From assembly GCA_036897625.1 (NCBI GenBank), contig JAYMTA010000088.1, positions 1-43,380 on the forward strand: a DNA stretch of 43,380 bases, in the 5' to 3' direction. This DNA is from Pelargonium cotyledonis (lineage: Eukaryota > Streptophyta > Magnoliopsida > Geraniales > Geraniaceae). Shown here piece after piece: positions 10,219 through 22,800 of this stretch. The notes under the pieces are model-generated. The model ran no database searches. It was not told the DNA's origin and worked only from the letters and a program-made list of their open reading frames with translations. Within the stretch, counting starts at the first letter, position 1. Each line of letters opens with the position of its first letter. The position numbers and the translations under genes were made by a program.

Positions 10219-10386
10219 GAGGTGTCACCACCTCATTAATAGTTTAGCCTAAGCTAATAAGTAATTGACATAAGCTAAATAATTCTTGGTTTAGATCCTC
10301 AATCACTATATATTAAGAGTATATGAAATATCAGTCAAATAATTATTGACTTAGTTTGAATCAAGTCAATAAAGTGATGGCACCTC
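10219..10386. mobile_element. MITE with GAGGTG-type inverted ends (copy B)
   Basis: The left end GAGGTGTCACCACCTCATTA and the inverted right end GAGGTGCCATCACTTTATTG match at about 15 of 20 positions. The 168-bp size and the terminal GAGGTG...CACCTC match copy A 75 bp upstream. The interior is noncoding. A further partial terminus, 'ggtgacgacacctc', lies at about 9890. Confidence 0.6.
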
Positions 10387-12720
10387 ATTCGAAAGATTAT
10401 TCTTGAATGTGCGAGTTTCAAATACGTACACACCTGAACATCACTCGACATTTAAGAAAATGAAAAACAAAAAGTCGCAACTGCCTCCCGTGGAGACCTC
10501 TTAGGGACTACAACTTGCATGTCTCATTGAGATTGTAGCTCGCACCTCCTTGGGAAACTCTCGAGTCTATAACTCTTGGGCTCGTAGCTTGGAGCCTTAT
10601 TAGGACAATAACTTTTGTTTTCTTGTATCCATCGATATCATCTCGGTTATGATCTTATGGTTGTATGTGAGAGTGTGCAATGACACATGGTCATGTTGCC
10701 CCCCGACCGTGTGCATCCTAGGGCATGCCTACCATTCAATTGGCCTAGTTTGAATCAGAATAGTACAATTGTTGCCTAGTTTGGCCCAAATTGTCACATG
10801 AGACATCAAATCTGATCCATAGTTCGATCAACAATTCACCAAACAAACCACGACCTATATTAGATACTCATATGGATCACATATGTTTAAGTTCAACATA
10901 TCATATTTTCTAAATGCTCTTCACCAATAAGAAGTAGGAGACTACCACTATAAATATCTCCTAAAAACTGAGATGAAATATATACACAATAATTCACTTG
11001 TGAACTGCAGTTGCTAACTCTTATTCACTAATTACTCTTACACCGGAAGTTAACTTTTACAGCAACAGATTGGTCTTCACTTCATGATAGGTGTTTTTTA
11101 TGGGTAGAAAAAATTCGAGTGAATCACGCTCCTACATTTACAAAATTCATTGGACGACATCATCAACACGTATCCACTTTAACAAGAAAAAAACATCACA
11201 GCAAGTTTCTATTAAAGTTTGTAATACATATCATCAACTATTATTGAAATTAATATTTGGTTGAAAAAAATAAACTTATCCCAACTAGATTTGAACGGAG
11301 TCATAAAACTTAGAAAATTCATAATAGTGTAAAATGGAGTGAGTGAACAATTAGCTAATGAGTAGATGGATAGATATAAATTCATTGAATGTGGACGCAT
11401 TAGACAGATTCATTGAACTTGGTCACACTTACTAACTCCAGATTATAGGAGACCGAAATAGAAGTGTTCCTCTACATCTATTTTCCACATATCGTGACTG
11501 TATTAAATGACCCATCCAATACTGGATGACACCAACAAAAAGTAAAATTAAAAACTCATTGTCAAATATAGAATATTGTGTAGGATGTTCATTAGATTAA
11601 CTGGTCGTTGCGCTCACATACATTAACATTTCGTTACAAACTTAGATATAGTAGGTTGTTGCGCTCCCATAAATTAATTAAAATTAGTATACATGAATTT
11701 GTAATGAGATTTATGATTTTACTGGTTGGTTCAGCGTAAACAAATAACTCATAATTTTTTGTGAATGAAATATTAATTTCGTTGAGAGATCACATGTAAG
11801 AAAAAAATTAGTTGAGACTTAAATTCAAAATGACTTTCATATACTTGGACAATTAGTTCGATAAGTCAATAATTTTTTAATAAAAAAGATAGAAACCCCT
11901 CGAGTTGAAACAATCAACAAACGTCCATAGAGAAAATAATGTGAGTGAAAAAATTGAGCAACTATTGATGTAAAACGATAGTGGTTGTTTTTTTTATATA
12001 TATATGAAAAAACTAGAGAGAATAGATCATGAGAGAAAAAGTGCATATATTGCTACTAAGAGGACTTAAACTTGAGAATTTTTTTTAGGTGTTAACTATG
12101 GGTATCTTGAGAGGTCACGCACTATTGTCGGTTTGACACATTTAAACAGTTTTACCACTCTCAGATTAATTTCATTCGAGACTTAGTCACAGTTAAAGCT
12201 CCTTAAATGAGTTCTAAAACGTTTAATCCAACAAACTCATATATCATATTCTTTAATATTCAATTCTTAAATAAATTCCAATCGATTTTGTTCTCTCATT
12301 CAACTTCCCATATGTCATTAAATATATATAACCTATACTAGCAAAATTCAATATGGCAAAACAAGTTCAATTGGTTGAGCCACCTTATATCACACTTACA
12401 CAAATTTTCCAAAAATGTCTAGTCAAACAAGTGAAAATGGATTTTTGTTATACAATAATAACGTGTTTGTTTGGGAAGGAGCGTTCCATGGGAAAATAGT
12501 TATGCGGACACGGAACGAGGTCGCATAAACAGGTCAGGTTCATTCATGGCTTTTGGTAGCACAACAAATTGCCCGTACAATATGTAACGGAGATAGCTTA
12601 TAATTATTCACCATTAATAATAAGTTACACATTTGTTGCGCTTTGCAGATAAGTTAAGAACCCATTTTTGTCTCGACATGTGAACACACCATTTCGTCAC
12701 CATCACCACACTCGACATTC
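10387..12720. other. Intergenic, no gene recognised
   Basis: AT-rich DNA with only short frames (longest about 69 codons, none with a recognisable domain). A more GC-balanced patch at about 10480-10760 matches nothing I recognise. No tRNA or rRNA is seen. Confidence 0.5.
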
Positions 12721-12727
12721 TATAAAA
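12721..12727 (+). promoter_or_regulatory. TATA box of the DUF506 gene
   Basis: TATAAAA lies 94 bp upstream of the start codon at 12821, in a normal plant position for a short leader. Confidence 0.65.
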
Positions 12728-12820
12728 GCTTGGCTCATCTCTTTCTCTGCAATCAATCATTCTCTCCCAAAAGAGCTCACCAAAATACAAAAATAATATA
12801 ATCGGAGTGTTTTGATATAT

Positions 12821-14424
12821 ATGGCGAATATTACGGTGAGGTTCGGGCGGTTTGCGGCGGCGTTCGAGGAGGAGGCGGCGCGGGTGCGGCTGAGCGAGAG
12901 CAGCGGGAGCGAGCACTCGCCGGAGGAGGACTCGGCCGATTTGTCGGATCTCGTGAACTCCTTCATGGAGAGAGACGACGATGTGGAGGTGGATCGGAAG
13001 AAGAGGAACAAGCAGAAAGATGAGGAAGGTGGTGGAGATGGTGAGGAATCGGAGAGTTACTGGATCAATTCGGAGAACAAGGATCGGCTGAGTAGTTTGT
13101 TGATCGGCGGCGACGACGACGGCGGTGGCTCGAAGCGGAAGATTCGGGCGGAGGCGAAGATTGCATTGCAGGCTATTGGAGGCATAGCTCGAGGGTTTAA
13201 GCGCCAGTTGATGTCTCGTTTGCGCGACGGAGGACTTGATGCTGGTCAGTTTTTATTTTTATTTTTTTCTAATTTCAATTTTAGAATTTGATTTATTTGA
13301 AATATTTTAGGTCACATTTTTCATTTGTGTCAACGTCTCATGTTTTGAATTAGAAATAAATTTATTGCAAGAATTGTCACCGGAGTTAACAGTAGGTTTT
13401 CGAAGTACGATTGTCTGTGTCATCTTCCAAAAATTCGTAAATTCAAAACTTTTTCAACGAACATTTGAGTTTAATAGTACTATGATTACATGTTTGGTTT
13501 TGTTTCAACGTCCATCTCAATCCTGCGTTTTGGCTTCGTTATTGAATATGGGTGTGTATTAATGAAATGTAGTAGATGATAATATCTACTATTTTATTTC
13601 TTTAGAAGAAAATAACAATTACTATTGGACAATGACGGATATAAGGGTGAATCATAGTAGGCAAGTGCTCGATTTAACTTGATAAATCGTCGTTGTTAAA
13701 TACTTAAACCCATGTTGATATTTTGTTCAATAGTGAGCATCTATTCTCACATTTAAGATTCAAATTCGAATAATTATTAAAATTATGAACTCAATTCAAT
13801 TTTCAGTTTAAGAGTAAAAACTAAAGAAAATTGAAGTGTTACCTCCGCTTTCAACCGTTGGCTCCGTCTTTTGAAAAATTAATTAATTGTATGAATCGTT
13901 GTGACACAGGTCTGTGCAAGTCGAGGTGGGAGAAGAATGGAAACCTCCAAGCGGGAAGCTACGAGTACGTCGATGTCAACATTAGTAGTACTCGTTACAT
14001 AGTCGAAGTACATTTAGCCGAAGAATTCTCCATAGCTCGTCCCACGACCAGTTACGATTCGTTACTAGGCGTGTTCCCGGACATATTCGTTGGTAAAGTC
14101 GACGAGCTAAAGCAAATCTCAAGGCTAATGTGTGCGGCGGCTAAAGAATCAATGAAACGCATGGACATGCCAATGGCTCCATGGAGAAGAAACTCGTATA
14201 TGCAAGCCAAGTGGGCGAGTTCCTACAAGCGCACCACAAATGCGGCACCGGGAGGCCAAGAATCGTGTGCGAGTCATGGCGCGAAAAGATCGATCGGGTT
14301 CGTGCAAGTTACGCCAATTTCTTATCATTGCAGAGACAATTTGGGTAGCAAGACTGGTGGCTTGAGAATTGGGCACTTGAGTGCTGTGTTAAGCAGCAAC
14401 AGCGTTGGCCCAAGCGTGCAGTAG
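12821..14424 (+). CDS. DUF506 family protein (PD-(D/E)XK nuclease-like, PF04720)
   Basis: Exons 12821-13244 and 13910-14424 with GT-AG ends and phase-1 joining give 312 aa. The ATG at 12821 (MANITVRFGR) is chosen because the upstream extension of the open frame begins with TTG, not ATG. The N-terminus has the family signature RVRLSESSGSEHSPE...DLSDLVNSF (residues about 21-48), then an acidic/basic linker with poly-Asp/Gly (about 50-105). The core has LCKSRWEK (143-150), YEYVDV, the TRYIVEVHLAEEFSIARPT strand-helix unit with the D...E-x-[VH] arrangement of PD-(D/E)XK folds, VFPDIFVGK, and a late APWRRNSYMQAKW motif. Plant DUF506 proteins are mostly uncharacterised, and nuclease activity is unproven. 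A degraded fragment of this locus appears to lie at 1441-1580. Confidence 0.9.
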
Positions 14425-15535
14425 TAGAATTGTGCGATCTGCTGTTGGATTTGGAAGATGAATTTTTTGGATGGACAGGATCGTTATTGGATTGGCTATG
14501 GTTTTGTATAATTAAAGTAGAGTAAAATATAGTATTGGATTTATTTGGTATGTAACTATTAATATAGCCAAAATCTTGTGGCACCAGATTTGGCAGACGG
14601 GAAAATGTGTACATGATCTTCTGCTAAATGAATGATAAATTTGCTGAGTTTGTTTATTCATTTTGGGGTGTGAAGTTTAGGTATTGACATGAAATGACAA
14701 ATGAGAGCCTCTGAAGATTCTCAAAATGAATAGCTAAATTAGCACAATTTGTAACTACCAGAACCTGCCACCCTTTCTCCAAAGTTTCTTATATCCAGAC
14801 AACAAATTCTACAATAATGAAGACAGGCATCTAGTATGATCTATTAGTCGACAACAGAAAAATAATTACTTATCGCAGCAGCCACCAATGGCGGAATTCA
14901 AGATCAAACTTAGGACGAAAATACACAGCCTGATGATCCAGGCTGTGTATTTTTCACTTCAACCAAGCATACAACTAGCCAAGCATTGATGCAATCATGC
15001 AACTACTTTCCCAATCACATCTATACAGGGGCAGCAAATTCTCATGTTTGGCATGGTCGAATGTCTGAACAACAACAATGACTTGCACAACTATGATTAT
15101 AACAAGGTTGCCAAGTTCAGTATTGATACAAGTAAACACAATACAAAAGAGCCTATACTAGACCCCCGGCACCAAAATTTCCATAGGGTACGGGAAAAGG
15201 AAAATCATTTTCACTTCAACCCCCCTTCAAGAGCCAAAAATGTGATGGACAGATGTAACAATATTTATATTTAAAAAAGAAAAAAATCAGCTGGCAAAAG
15301 CTATCAAATTCATTATCATCTTCGTACCAATAAATTAATGGCCTCAACTTGGATGTCAATTGAACCAATGCTATTGGTTAAAGCTCCACATGTTTGTCAC
15401 ATTTCTGCAACTAAAACCTGCATACAATTAGGAATAAAATGAAACATTACTGAACCAAAATTGATCAAGTAGGATGCAAAGGAAATGAAGTTTTTACACC
15501 TACCAGAAGTAGCAATACGTTGTTATTAGGTTCTG
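14425..15535. other. Intergenic / 3' regions of DUF506 and GART
   Basis: The 3' UTRs of the two convergent genes must lie here. Apart from the inverted repeat at 14918-14953 nothing stands out. A frame at about 15044-15274 has no recognisable product. Confidence 0.55.
14918..14953. repeat. Perfect 15-bp inverted repeat, 6-nt loop
   Basis: AAAATACACAGCCTG, loop ATGATC, then CAGGCTGTGTATTTT: both arms are exact complements. It lies between the convergent 3' ends of the DUF506 and GART genes. It could form a hairpin in either transcript, possibly a 3'-end structure, or be the remnant of a small inverted-repeat element. No function can be assigned. Confidence 0.85.
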
Positions 15536-18370
15536 CTAGCTAAACTGCTGAGGATTTTCTTTACTTTGGATGAGCGGGACACCATCTTCCCTCCACACTA
15601 TGCGCTCTTCACATAATGCTGCTGTCACCTCCACATATAATTTATGTTCCTAAAATAGTATTAAGAAAATTAGAAAAGTAATTAGTGCCAAAGTACTAAA
15701 GCTAATGTACCAAGACCAGCCATTTCATAATTAATTTAGTTAAAGCCCTAAGTCCCTAACACTTAAAGTGCCTTCCCGAACTTAGATATTTATTCATAAA
15801 ACATTTACCATAATAAAAACACACAGATATGTATGACTGAAAAGGAATGAAGATGCAAAATAAATACAACTAAAAAGTCACCGAGGATTCTTAAAGCCAT
15901 CCGGAAATTTATATACCCCTAGTCCCTCCTACTATGAACTCAACTGAAGAGAAACCGTCCAACTTTTCATTAAAATAGACACAGTCAAGTCAAATGCGAG
16001 GAACAAGGACATGTTATGTAGTCATTAAAACAGGCTATGTTGTCATTTGAGTTGAGATCATTCAAAACTAAATCATATCATGCACACTTCAGTCCTCACT
16101 TGTAATCCTCTCATTGATCATAATTTGTGATATTATTGTGTCTGCTAGGTCAGAGAAGCACCATATTTCACTACTATCATAACTTTATAGAGATCAATTA
16201 ATTTGAACTGCTCATCCTAATCAGTTTCTCAGATGCAGATTTCTAATGATGTTGAAAATAAATTATGAATTAAGGCTAATCGTGTTAATTTCACATGTCG
16301 AAAATGAGTTGGCATGCACAAGCTACTGTTTCCTTGACATTTAACACTTCCAAGTTCATTTTTACCCATTGATTTACTTAAGAAGCAAAATGAATTCACT
16401 TAAGTCCAGATAACAAGGACAATGAAAGAAACATTTTGAAATACCACAGGGTGCATCTTCAACGATAGTCGATAAAAGATACTATTACCTCTTGCAGAAC
16501 CCTTCCAGCTAGCTGCTCTGCAGTGTCGTTAGTAAGCACCGGGACAGCACGTTGAGCAAGGATACGACCAGTGTCATAATGCTCATCAACAAAATGAATC
16601 GTAGGACCTGAGTACCTAACCAAGTACGAGGAAAATAAGAATAACTTTCGAAAGCTACAACAGTGCAGAAAGATATACACTGTCATTATATTCGAAATAG
16701 ACTAGCAGAAGATTGTGCTTCGGCAGTGTTTCTTTTTTCTTTTTTCTTTTTCACATTGATAATTTTTGGTAGCTATGCAAATCAGCAACGATGGACTCAG
16801 AAAATAAACAATTTGTCGATTTGTACCTAGCTCCAGAAGCAATGACTGCTTTGTGCACCTTCATACCATAGTAACCTTTGCCTCCAAATGCAGGAAGAAG
16901 TGATGGATGGATATTTAAAATGGATTTAGGATAAGCTCGGATCAACTCCACTGGTAAAAGTTTGAGATAACCAGCTAGGAGAACAAAGTCTACCTCACAT
17001 TTCCTGTTTAAACATCAATTTGTAAACAGGCACAACTCAGTATCATATAAATGCAATCAGACCACACAAGTGTGATATTTCATCCTTGTCTGGATTAGGA
17101 GGTTATAACAACACACAATGTTTTCAGTTGGCATATTTCCCACAGATTGGATGTCAGAAAGCGGATACACGAAGCTTATGAACTTCCTACCCAAAGGCAT
17201 AGGATAAGTAAATAACAATACGAAACTAACAAATACACTTCTAATAATTTTATTAGCAAACCCCAATCAATAACTAGGCATGCAGAAACAGGCACATCTA
17301 CCTAGAGGTATTGGAGAAGTGGTTTAAACTTTAAACAGTTGTAAGAATCCTCTACGAATCGTGTCTAGATAGAATCGGTAAATTTTGGAAGAAGACCCTA
17401 ACCTGAGAGCATCTACAAGATCATTTGGAGATAGGCCTTCAGGTTCATCCTTTGTTTTTGGGAACAAAATAACCGGTATCCCCTTATCTCGTGCATACTC
17501 TGCACCACCACAACCTGCCATATACCAGAAAGATGTCAATACCGTACAGGTTAATGAAATTATAATTTCTAACAAAGATTCCCTCTCGAAGCTTTGCACT
17601 ATGGATGAAATGTTTTAACACGCAAATCAACTTCACAGCAAAATTGGAAGTTATAATGAAACAAAATTAAGTGCTCATGGAAGAAGGTATTGATATTTTA
17701 ACATTTGTTGTGGACATCATATTTCACAAGTATATTGACAAAAACTCCACCCATACACCACTAAATTTCACACAAAAAATAATTCTTTGAGGACAACAAA
17801 ACCACACTGGAGATAGAACTCTCTCATTTAGCCAATATAAAAATGAACCCATAGAGTATTCATGCTACATTGGAAATTGGTAAACCATAGCTATCAGAGC
17901 ATAATGCACAAGAACAAAGTTTTCAACTCATAACAACAATGAGCACCCAGAAATTGGTGTGGCTGATAAAAATTGGAGACTTTAAAATAAAATATACCGT
18001 TCTTGTTGGTAACCACAACGGAGACGTCTCCGTGAACGAAACCACGAAGAGAAGCCTCGTGAATCGACCGGAAGTTCGAGCCCCCACCCGATACAAAAAC
18101 GGCAAGCTTTTTTCTTCTCACTGCACCTTTCGAATCTTCACCATCACAAGTAACATGGTCCAGTTTCTGGGCACGAATTTTGCACCCCAGACTCTTGCTG
18201 GACCACGCTCTTTGGAAAGCAACAGAATTGGGGGATTTGAGAGACGCCCACTTGCGGGATTGAAGAAAATAAATAGAAGAAGACGATGAAGGAGAAGGTA
18301 AAGTTGCAGGAACTTGGTTTTGGGATGGTGGGATTGAGCAAAACCTAGAAAGCAAACTTTGAGATTCCAT
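15536..18370 (-). CDS. Phosphoribosylglycinamide formyltransferase, plastid-targeted (GART, PurN type)
   Basis: Five exons: 18370-17998, 17514-17403, 17003-16827, 16615-16489 and 15649-15536. All junctions are GT-AG with matching phases; 300 aa. It catalyses the third step of de novo purine synthesis, moving a formyl group from 10-formyl-THF to GAR to make FGAR. In plants this takes place in plastids. Residues 1 to about 85 are Ser-rich and low in acidic residues, like a transit peptide. The PurN core starts at KKLAVFVSGGGSNFRSI (88-104, phosphate-binding loop). Catalytic residues are visible as N192 and H194 in ILNIHPSLLPAF and D235 in VDEHYDTG, equivalent to E. coli Asn106, His108 and Asp144. 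The end LYVEVTAALCEERIVW is family-typical. The length fits a PurN domain plus transit peptide, with no defects. Confidence 0.95.
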
Positions 18371-18656
18371 TGATTTCGGTTGAGGAAGACGGCGCAGAGG
18401 TGTCTCTCTCTGGTGCTTCGTTGAGAACTGAGTGAGTGCTTGTGATTTGTATCAGTGAAAATTGGAACAGAGTTGGAGCAAAAACGATGCCATTTTTGTA
18501 TCAGTGAAATTTGGCCTTATTGCAATATTGACCCCTACAATTTTATTGGTAACACACCAACACTTGAACTCAACTTTGTTAACATAGTAGCTACAAAGTT
18601 GTATGAAGAATGAGAACAACATTTATAGGTAAAAGTGGTGAATCAACGAATTCGAG
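18371..18656. other. GART upstream region
   Basis: Presumed 5' UTR and promoter of the minus-strand GART gene. The phrase 'tttgtatcagtgaaa' occurs twice, at about 18447 and 18496. No clear TATA box was identified. Confidence 0.45.
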
Positions 18657-18940
18657 TAGGGATGGCAACAGGGCGAGGCGGGGATGGATTGTGTATTTCT
18701 CATCCTCATCCCCTTTATATTCCTTCCCCCATTCTCCGCCCCATTCTCCATTTTTGTTGGGCTCTTGAATTCCCGTTAATTTCTAAATTTTGTAATCATA
18801 ATTTTTTTGTTACCATAACTTTTGATAATTAAACTAAATAATTCAAAAACATAATAACAATAACTCAACACCGTAACATCAAATCTATTGGAGCAGGTAT
18901 TGCAGGTCCTCGTCAGGGTCGGATGTAATTGTCATCCCTA
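18657..18940. mobile_element. Non-autonomous hAT element (MITE), 284 bp
   Basis: The ends TAGGGATGGCAA (18657-18668) and TTGTCATCCCTA (18929-18940) are inverted repeats matching at 11 of 12 positions. Flanks aattcgag (18649-18656) and aattcaag (18941-18948) form an 8-bp target duplication with one mismatch, diagnostic of hAT. The interior is short, C-rich then AT-rich, with no transposase. Confidence 0.88.
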
Positions 18941-18948
18941 AATTCAAG

Positions 18949-19858
18949 TGGAGAGAGAAGAGAAATAAAATAAAATAAAAAATATTTTGATTGGGCCAAC
19001 TCTTTGTATTAAATGATTAATGATAGACATAGTGAAAGATAATATGTCATTAATATTTGCGCGTAAGAGGAAAAAATGGTATCAGTGGTCACATGTCTTC
19101 CAATCACCAGTAGAACACATCTAACACAATTTCGTCTTTGATCAACGACATGTGCGTCAACATGAGTATATTCGTCTCTTGTCTCATTGATCAATGGCAT
19201 ATTGGCTTTTATAACTAATTTGATTTTTTGTCATGCGGTTTTTTTAGCGTCAATAAAGAGTTGTTATACGGGTTTGGACCTTTATTACACCATAGCGAGG
19301 CATGATATTACGATATCCGACTTGACTTGAATCTCTTTTGAGGTTTATTTATAATCTTTCTTCGTTATATTGATAGCTCATTGAACCAAAAACATCTTAC
19401 TTTCAAATAATTGTTTGTGGATGTCACATAAGTTACATATACTTGTTACAAAATGATATAAAATCCGACATATATAAACCATTAACAGATCCAATATCTC
19501 GTTTCTGCAAAGTAAACAAAACATTAACGACACAGCCAAACAATCATCATCCCAAATTCCCAATCATTGGCACAGCAACAGCAAGTACCAAAAAAGCCAC
19601 CATCTCTAATTAAAACTAGTCAGCGCATCCAACGGTCCAGATTGGCCGCCCCATTCTATACAGTAGTAACGGCAGCAGGCGATCTGTTTTCAAACTCGGA
19701 AACCATAAAAGGTCGAAAGACACACGTCTCTAGAGAGAGACAGAGAGAAGAAGGAAAGAGCGATCTAGTGCGAGAGAGACACAGATTCTATAATTTTTTT
19801 TAATTTTAATTATATTTTTTGTGCGCGGATCGGGCAGCCACCGAGTCGCCACCGATCC
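18949..19858. other. Intergenic and 5' leader of the 205-aa protein gene
   Basis: AT-rich DNA up to about 19560, then a more balanced region with a GA-rich leader (about 19720-19790) typical of plant 5' UTRs. No separate gene is seen. Confidence 0.5.
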
Positions 19859-22800
19859 ATGGAGGGAGTGGGTGCCCGACTCGGGGGGGCCCCGACCCGT
19901 TACGGACCCGCCACGGGGGTCAAGGGACCTGTGAGGAAGTGGAAGAAGAAGTGGGTCCACGTACCGCCATCCTCCAACAGCTCGCACAATCACAATCACA
20001 ATCACAATCACAATGGTACTGCTTCTACTAACGGTAATAACGGTACTCACATCAAGCTTTACAAGTGGACCCCAATCTCCCAAACCAATAATGGCGCTAG
20101 TGACGACAACGACTCCAGCAAAGACGACGTTTCGGTGGAGGAGCCACCCAGGCGCAGATTCAAGTACATTCCGGTATTTGTCCCTCCAGTCTGGTCTTTG
20201 TATTTTGCTTTTTTGTTCTGATCTGGGTCTTTTCTGTGGTGTTCGATTTTGGGTGTTTTTGCTGTGGATTTTTTTATTGTTATTTGGTTTTGATGAAGGA
20301 ATTGTGGGTGGAAATTGGACAAATTGATTGTTTTGGTTGATTTGGGATATGGGTCAATAGAGGTTTTAGGGCTATATCATTGTTGGTTTAAGTTAGTATC
20401 CTTTTACCCTTTTGCTATTGATTGTTGCTCTAGGGAATTTAGGGACAAAAGTGGTTTGTAGAATTTTGCTAATTGCACTGTGAAGTGGCAAAGAATGTTG
20501 TTTGGGAGAACTGAGGCCTTGATTTGTTCAAGTCTGAGGAATCTCAAACTCAGATAACATGGATGTATAAGATTGAAGTGGTTAGTGTCGCACTCTAGAT
20601 ACAAATAAGAATCCCAAACTGTTGAATTTGTGTTTGTGTGACGTGTGAGGACAACTCTGAGGTGATACTATAGTAGAAATAATTTGAGGATAATGACAAG
20701 TTATCAATTAGTTATAGTTCCATTTGATTGGAGAGAGCTGAATATTTAGTTGGAAAAAGTAATGTCAAATTGGAAAATATATGTCCCATCACAGCGAACT
20801 GGAAGGGATTTGTCCCGTTAGGATTAGTTTGCTGAGTGTTTTTATGCAAATTATGTATTGCCGTTTAGTTTTCTAACTCAAACCGTAGAGAGGGAGAAGC
20901 ATTCATGATTTTTCGGGGAGGGATTCCTAGGAACTACTAGTGTGAGGCTTCTATCTTCTTTATTTTATTACTTTAGTCTCATCTCTTTTAAGACCATACG
21001 GCATACAGGAACCCTATGTTCTTGATAACTAGTTTTCTTGTTCCCCCAATTCACTTACAGCCCAACCTTAAGTTCATAACTAAAGGAGTGTCCTCTCATA
21101 GCCTATGTCAAGGATTCAACAGTGTTCAGATGATACCAAGAATATTGGATTTTGTAGAGCCATCGTGTTTGCCAAGTGCTAAATTCTGCCATATTATTTG
21201 TGTAATCGAAGCTATCTGTATAGAACATTTGAAGGATAGGTTTCGCAGCTGATTAATCTGACATTTTCTCGAGTCATTAGCTTGGCTCAACTTGCTAATG
21301 AGATTATTTGTATGGGAGAGTAAATTTATGTACTTCTCAGGAATTGGTGTTCTGGAAGTTAAACCTGGAGTGATGTATTATTTTTATAGGATCAGCAATG
21401 CATCTGTAAATATGACCACTCTACCATACTAATTCCTATATGCCTCAAAATTACTAAAGATGGCTTTAAAGATTCTTAGCTTCCACAAGGGCGCTGTCCT
21501 ATTCCTAAAGACAAAAGTATTTGTTTGGAGAGAGTTGCCTTTCCCAAAGGTGCTTACTAGAAGGAAGAGTTTGTAGTGAAGATATATTTAATGTGCTATC
21601 AGGACTTGCTTAATTATTGGTACAAATACAATGAAGTTCTTAATAAATGACAACTGTTGTTTCTCAAAGCTTCAAAGGAGCTTTCTTTGGAAGAATTGCT
21701 AAAAACTTGTGTAACTTTGCTGTTAGTTGATTAATTTCATGTGACTCTGTTAGTTGATTAATTTCATGTGAATTGGGATTGAACACCTCTGAGTTGGGAG
21801 ACATGAAGAGTTTTCAAGCTCTCTTGAATTGTGTTGATCTTAGGTTCATGTTGTATTTTGATGAGGGACAAATCTTGCTGAGCCGCTGAGGATACTTGAG
21901 ACAGGAAATGATACTATTGACAAGTTATTGGTTATATCATAGTTTTGGGATTTGGATTAATTCGTTACTATTCTGGATGTAAGATAGTGGATATTTTTAT
22001 GATTCTCTTTCTTCAGACTTTTGCTCTAAGCGTGAAAAAAAAAAACTTGCCCAAAGCTTAAATTGATTAGGTTGTTTATGGAGCTGTTCGGAAACTGGGC
22101 CATGCATTGACAACTAGCTACAATAGAGTACCTAATGGCATATAGATTGTTTTGTCGCAACTGAATTTTTTACAGTTCAAAAGCTGCTTCTTCCTACACT
22201 TGTGATCCATTATTGGTACTATTTTTTGTTATTTCCAATTACACTGACAAATATTATTATTTGTTGAATGGAACCTTATAGAAACTAGAACGTCAATTTC
22301 ATGTTTTGGAATGGTAGTGTTCCAAGTTTTGGAATTTCCGTTCCAGATCACTAATCGAACTAATATCTGCTAAATTATAATCTTTGAGCTAGTAATTTTC
22401 TACAGAACCTTAACTCTAAGGACCGAACTTATGTAATGAACAAGCAAATGGAGAAGAGCAAGGCTTAATACAAAAAGGACCCTCACAAATCCCGTAACGG
22501 TATAAACCTTGCAAACTAGGTCCTCCTGAAGGAAGAAGAGCAAGACATAATTAGTAAATCAGATTATCAGAGGATAAGTGTTGGAAATTGCCGATAAAAA
22601 AATGTTTCTTTCTATGTGATATTCCTTCCCAATTCCCCAACTATATTTATTATAAATATAAGATGTTAACTTTACAATATCTTTTGCTTTTATAGTTTTA
22701 TATTTATGTTTGTTTCAAAAATCTGAAAGTTCTTTATTTGATTACCAATGCTCATTTGCATTAGGCTAAAAATTTCAATGATTTAGTGATTAGTTTGGTT

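Noticed and set aside
12812..12820. Earlier start for the DUF506 protein (MIYMAN...)
   Set aside because: The base triplet at 12812 is TTG; the first ATG is at 12821 and gives the family-typical N-terminus.
15044..15274. 76-codon frame between DUF506 and GART
   Set aside because: Low complexity (Asn-rich), no homologue recognised, in presumed 3' UTR/intergenic DNA.
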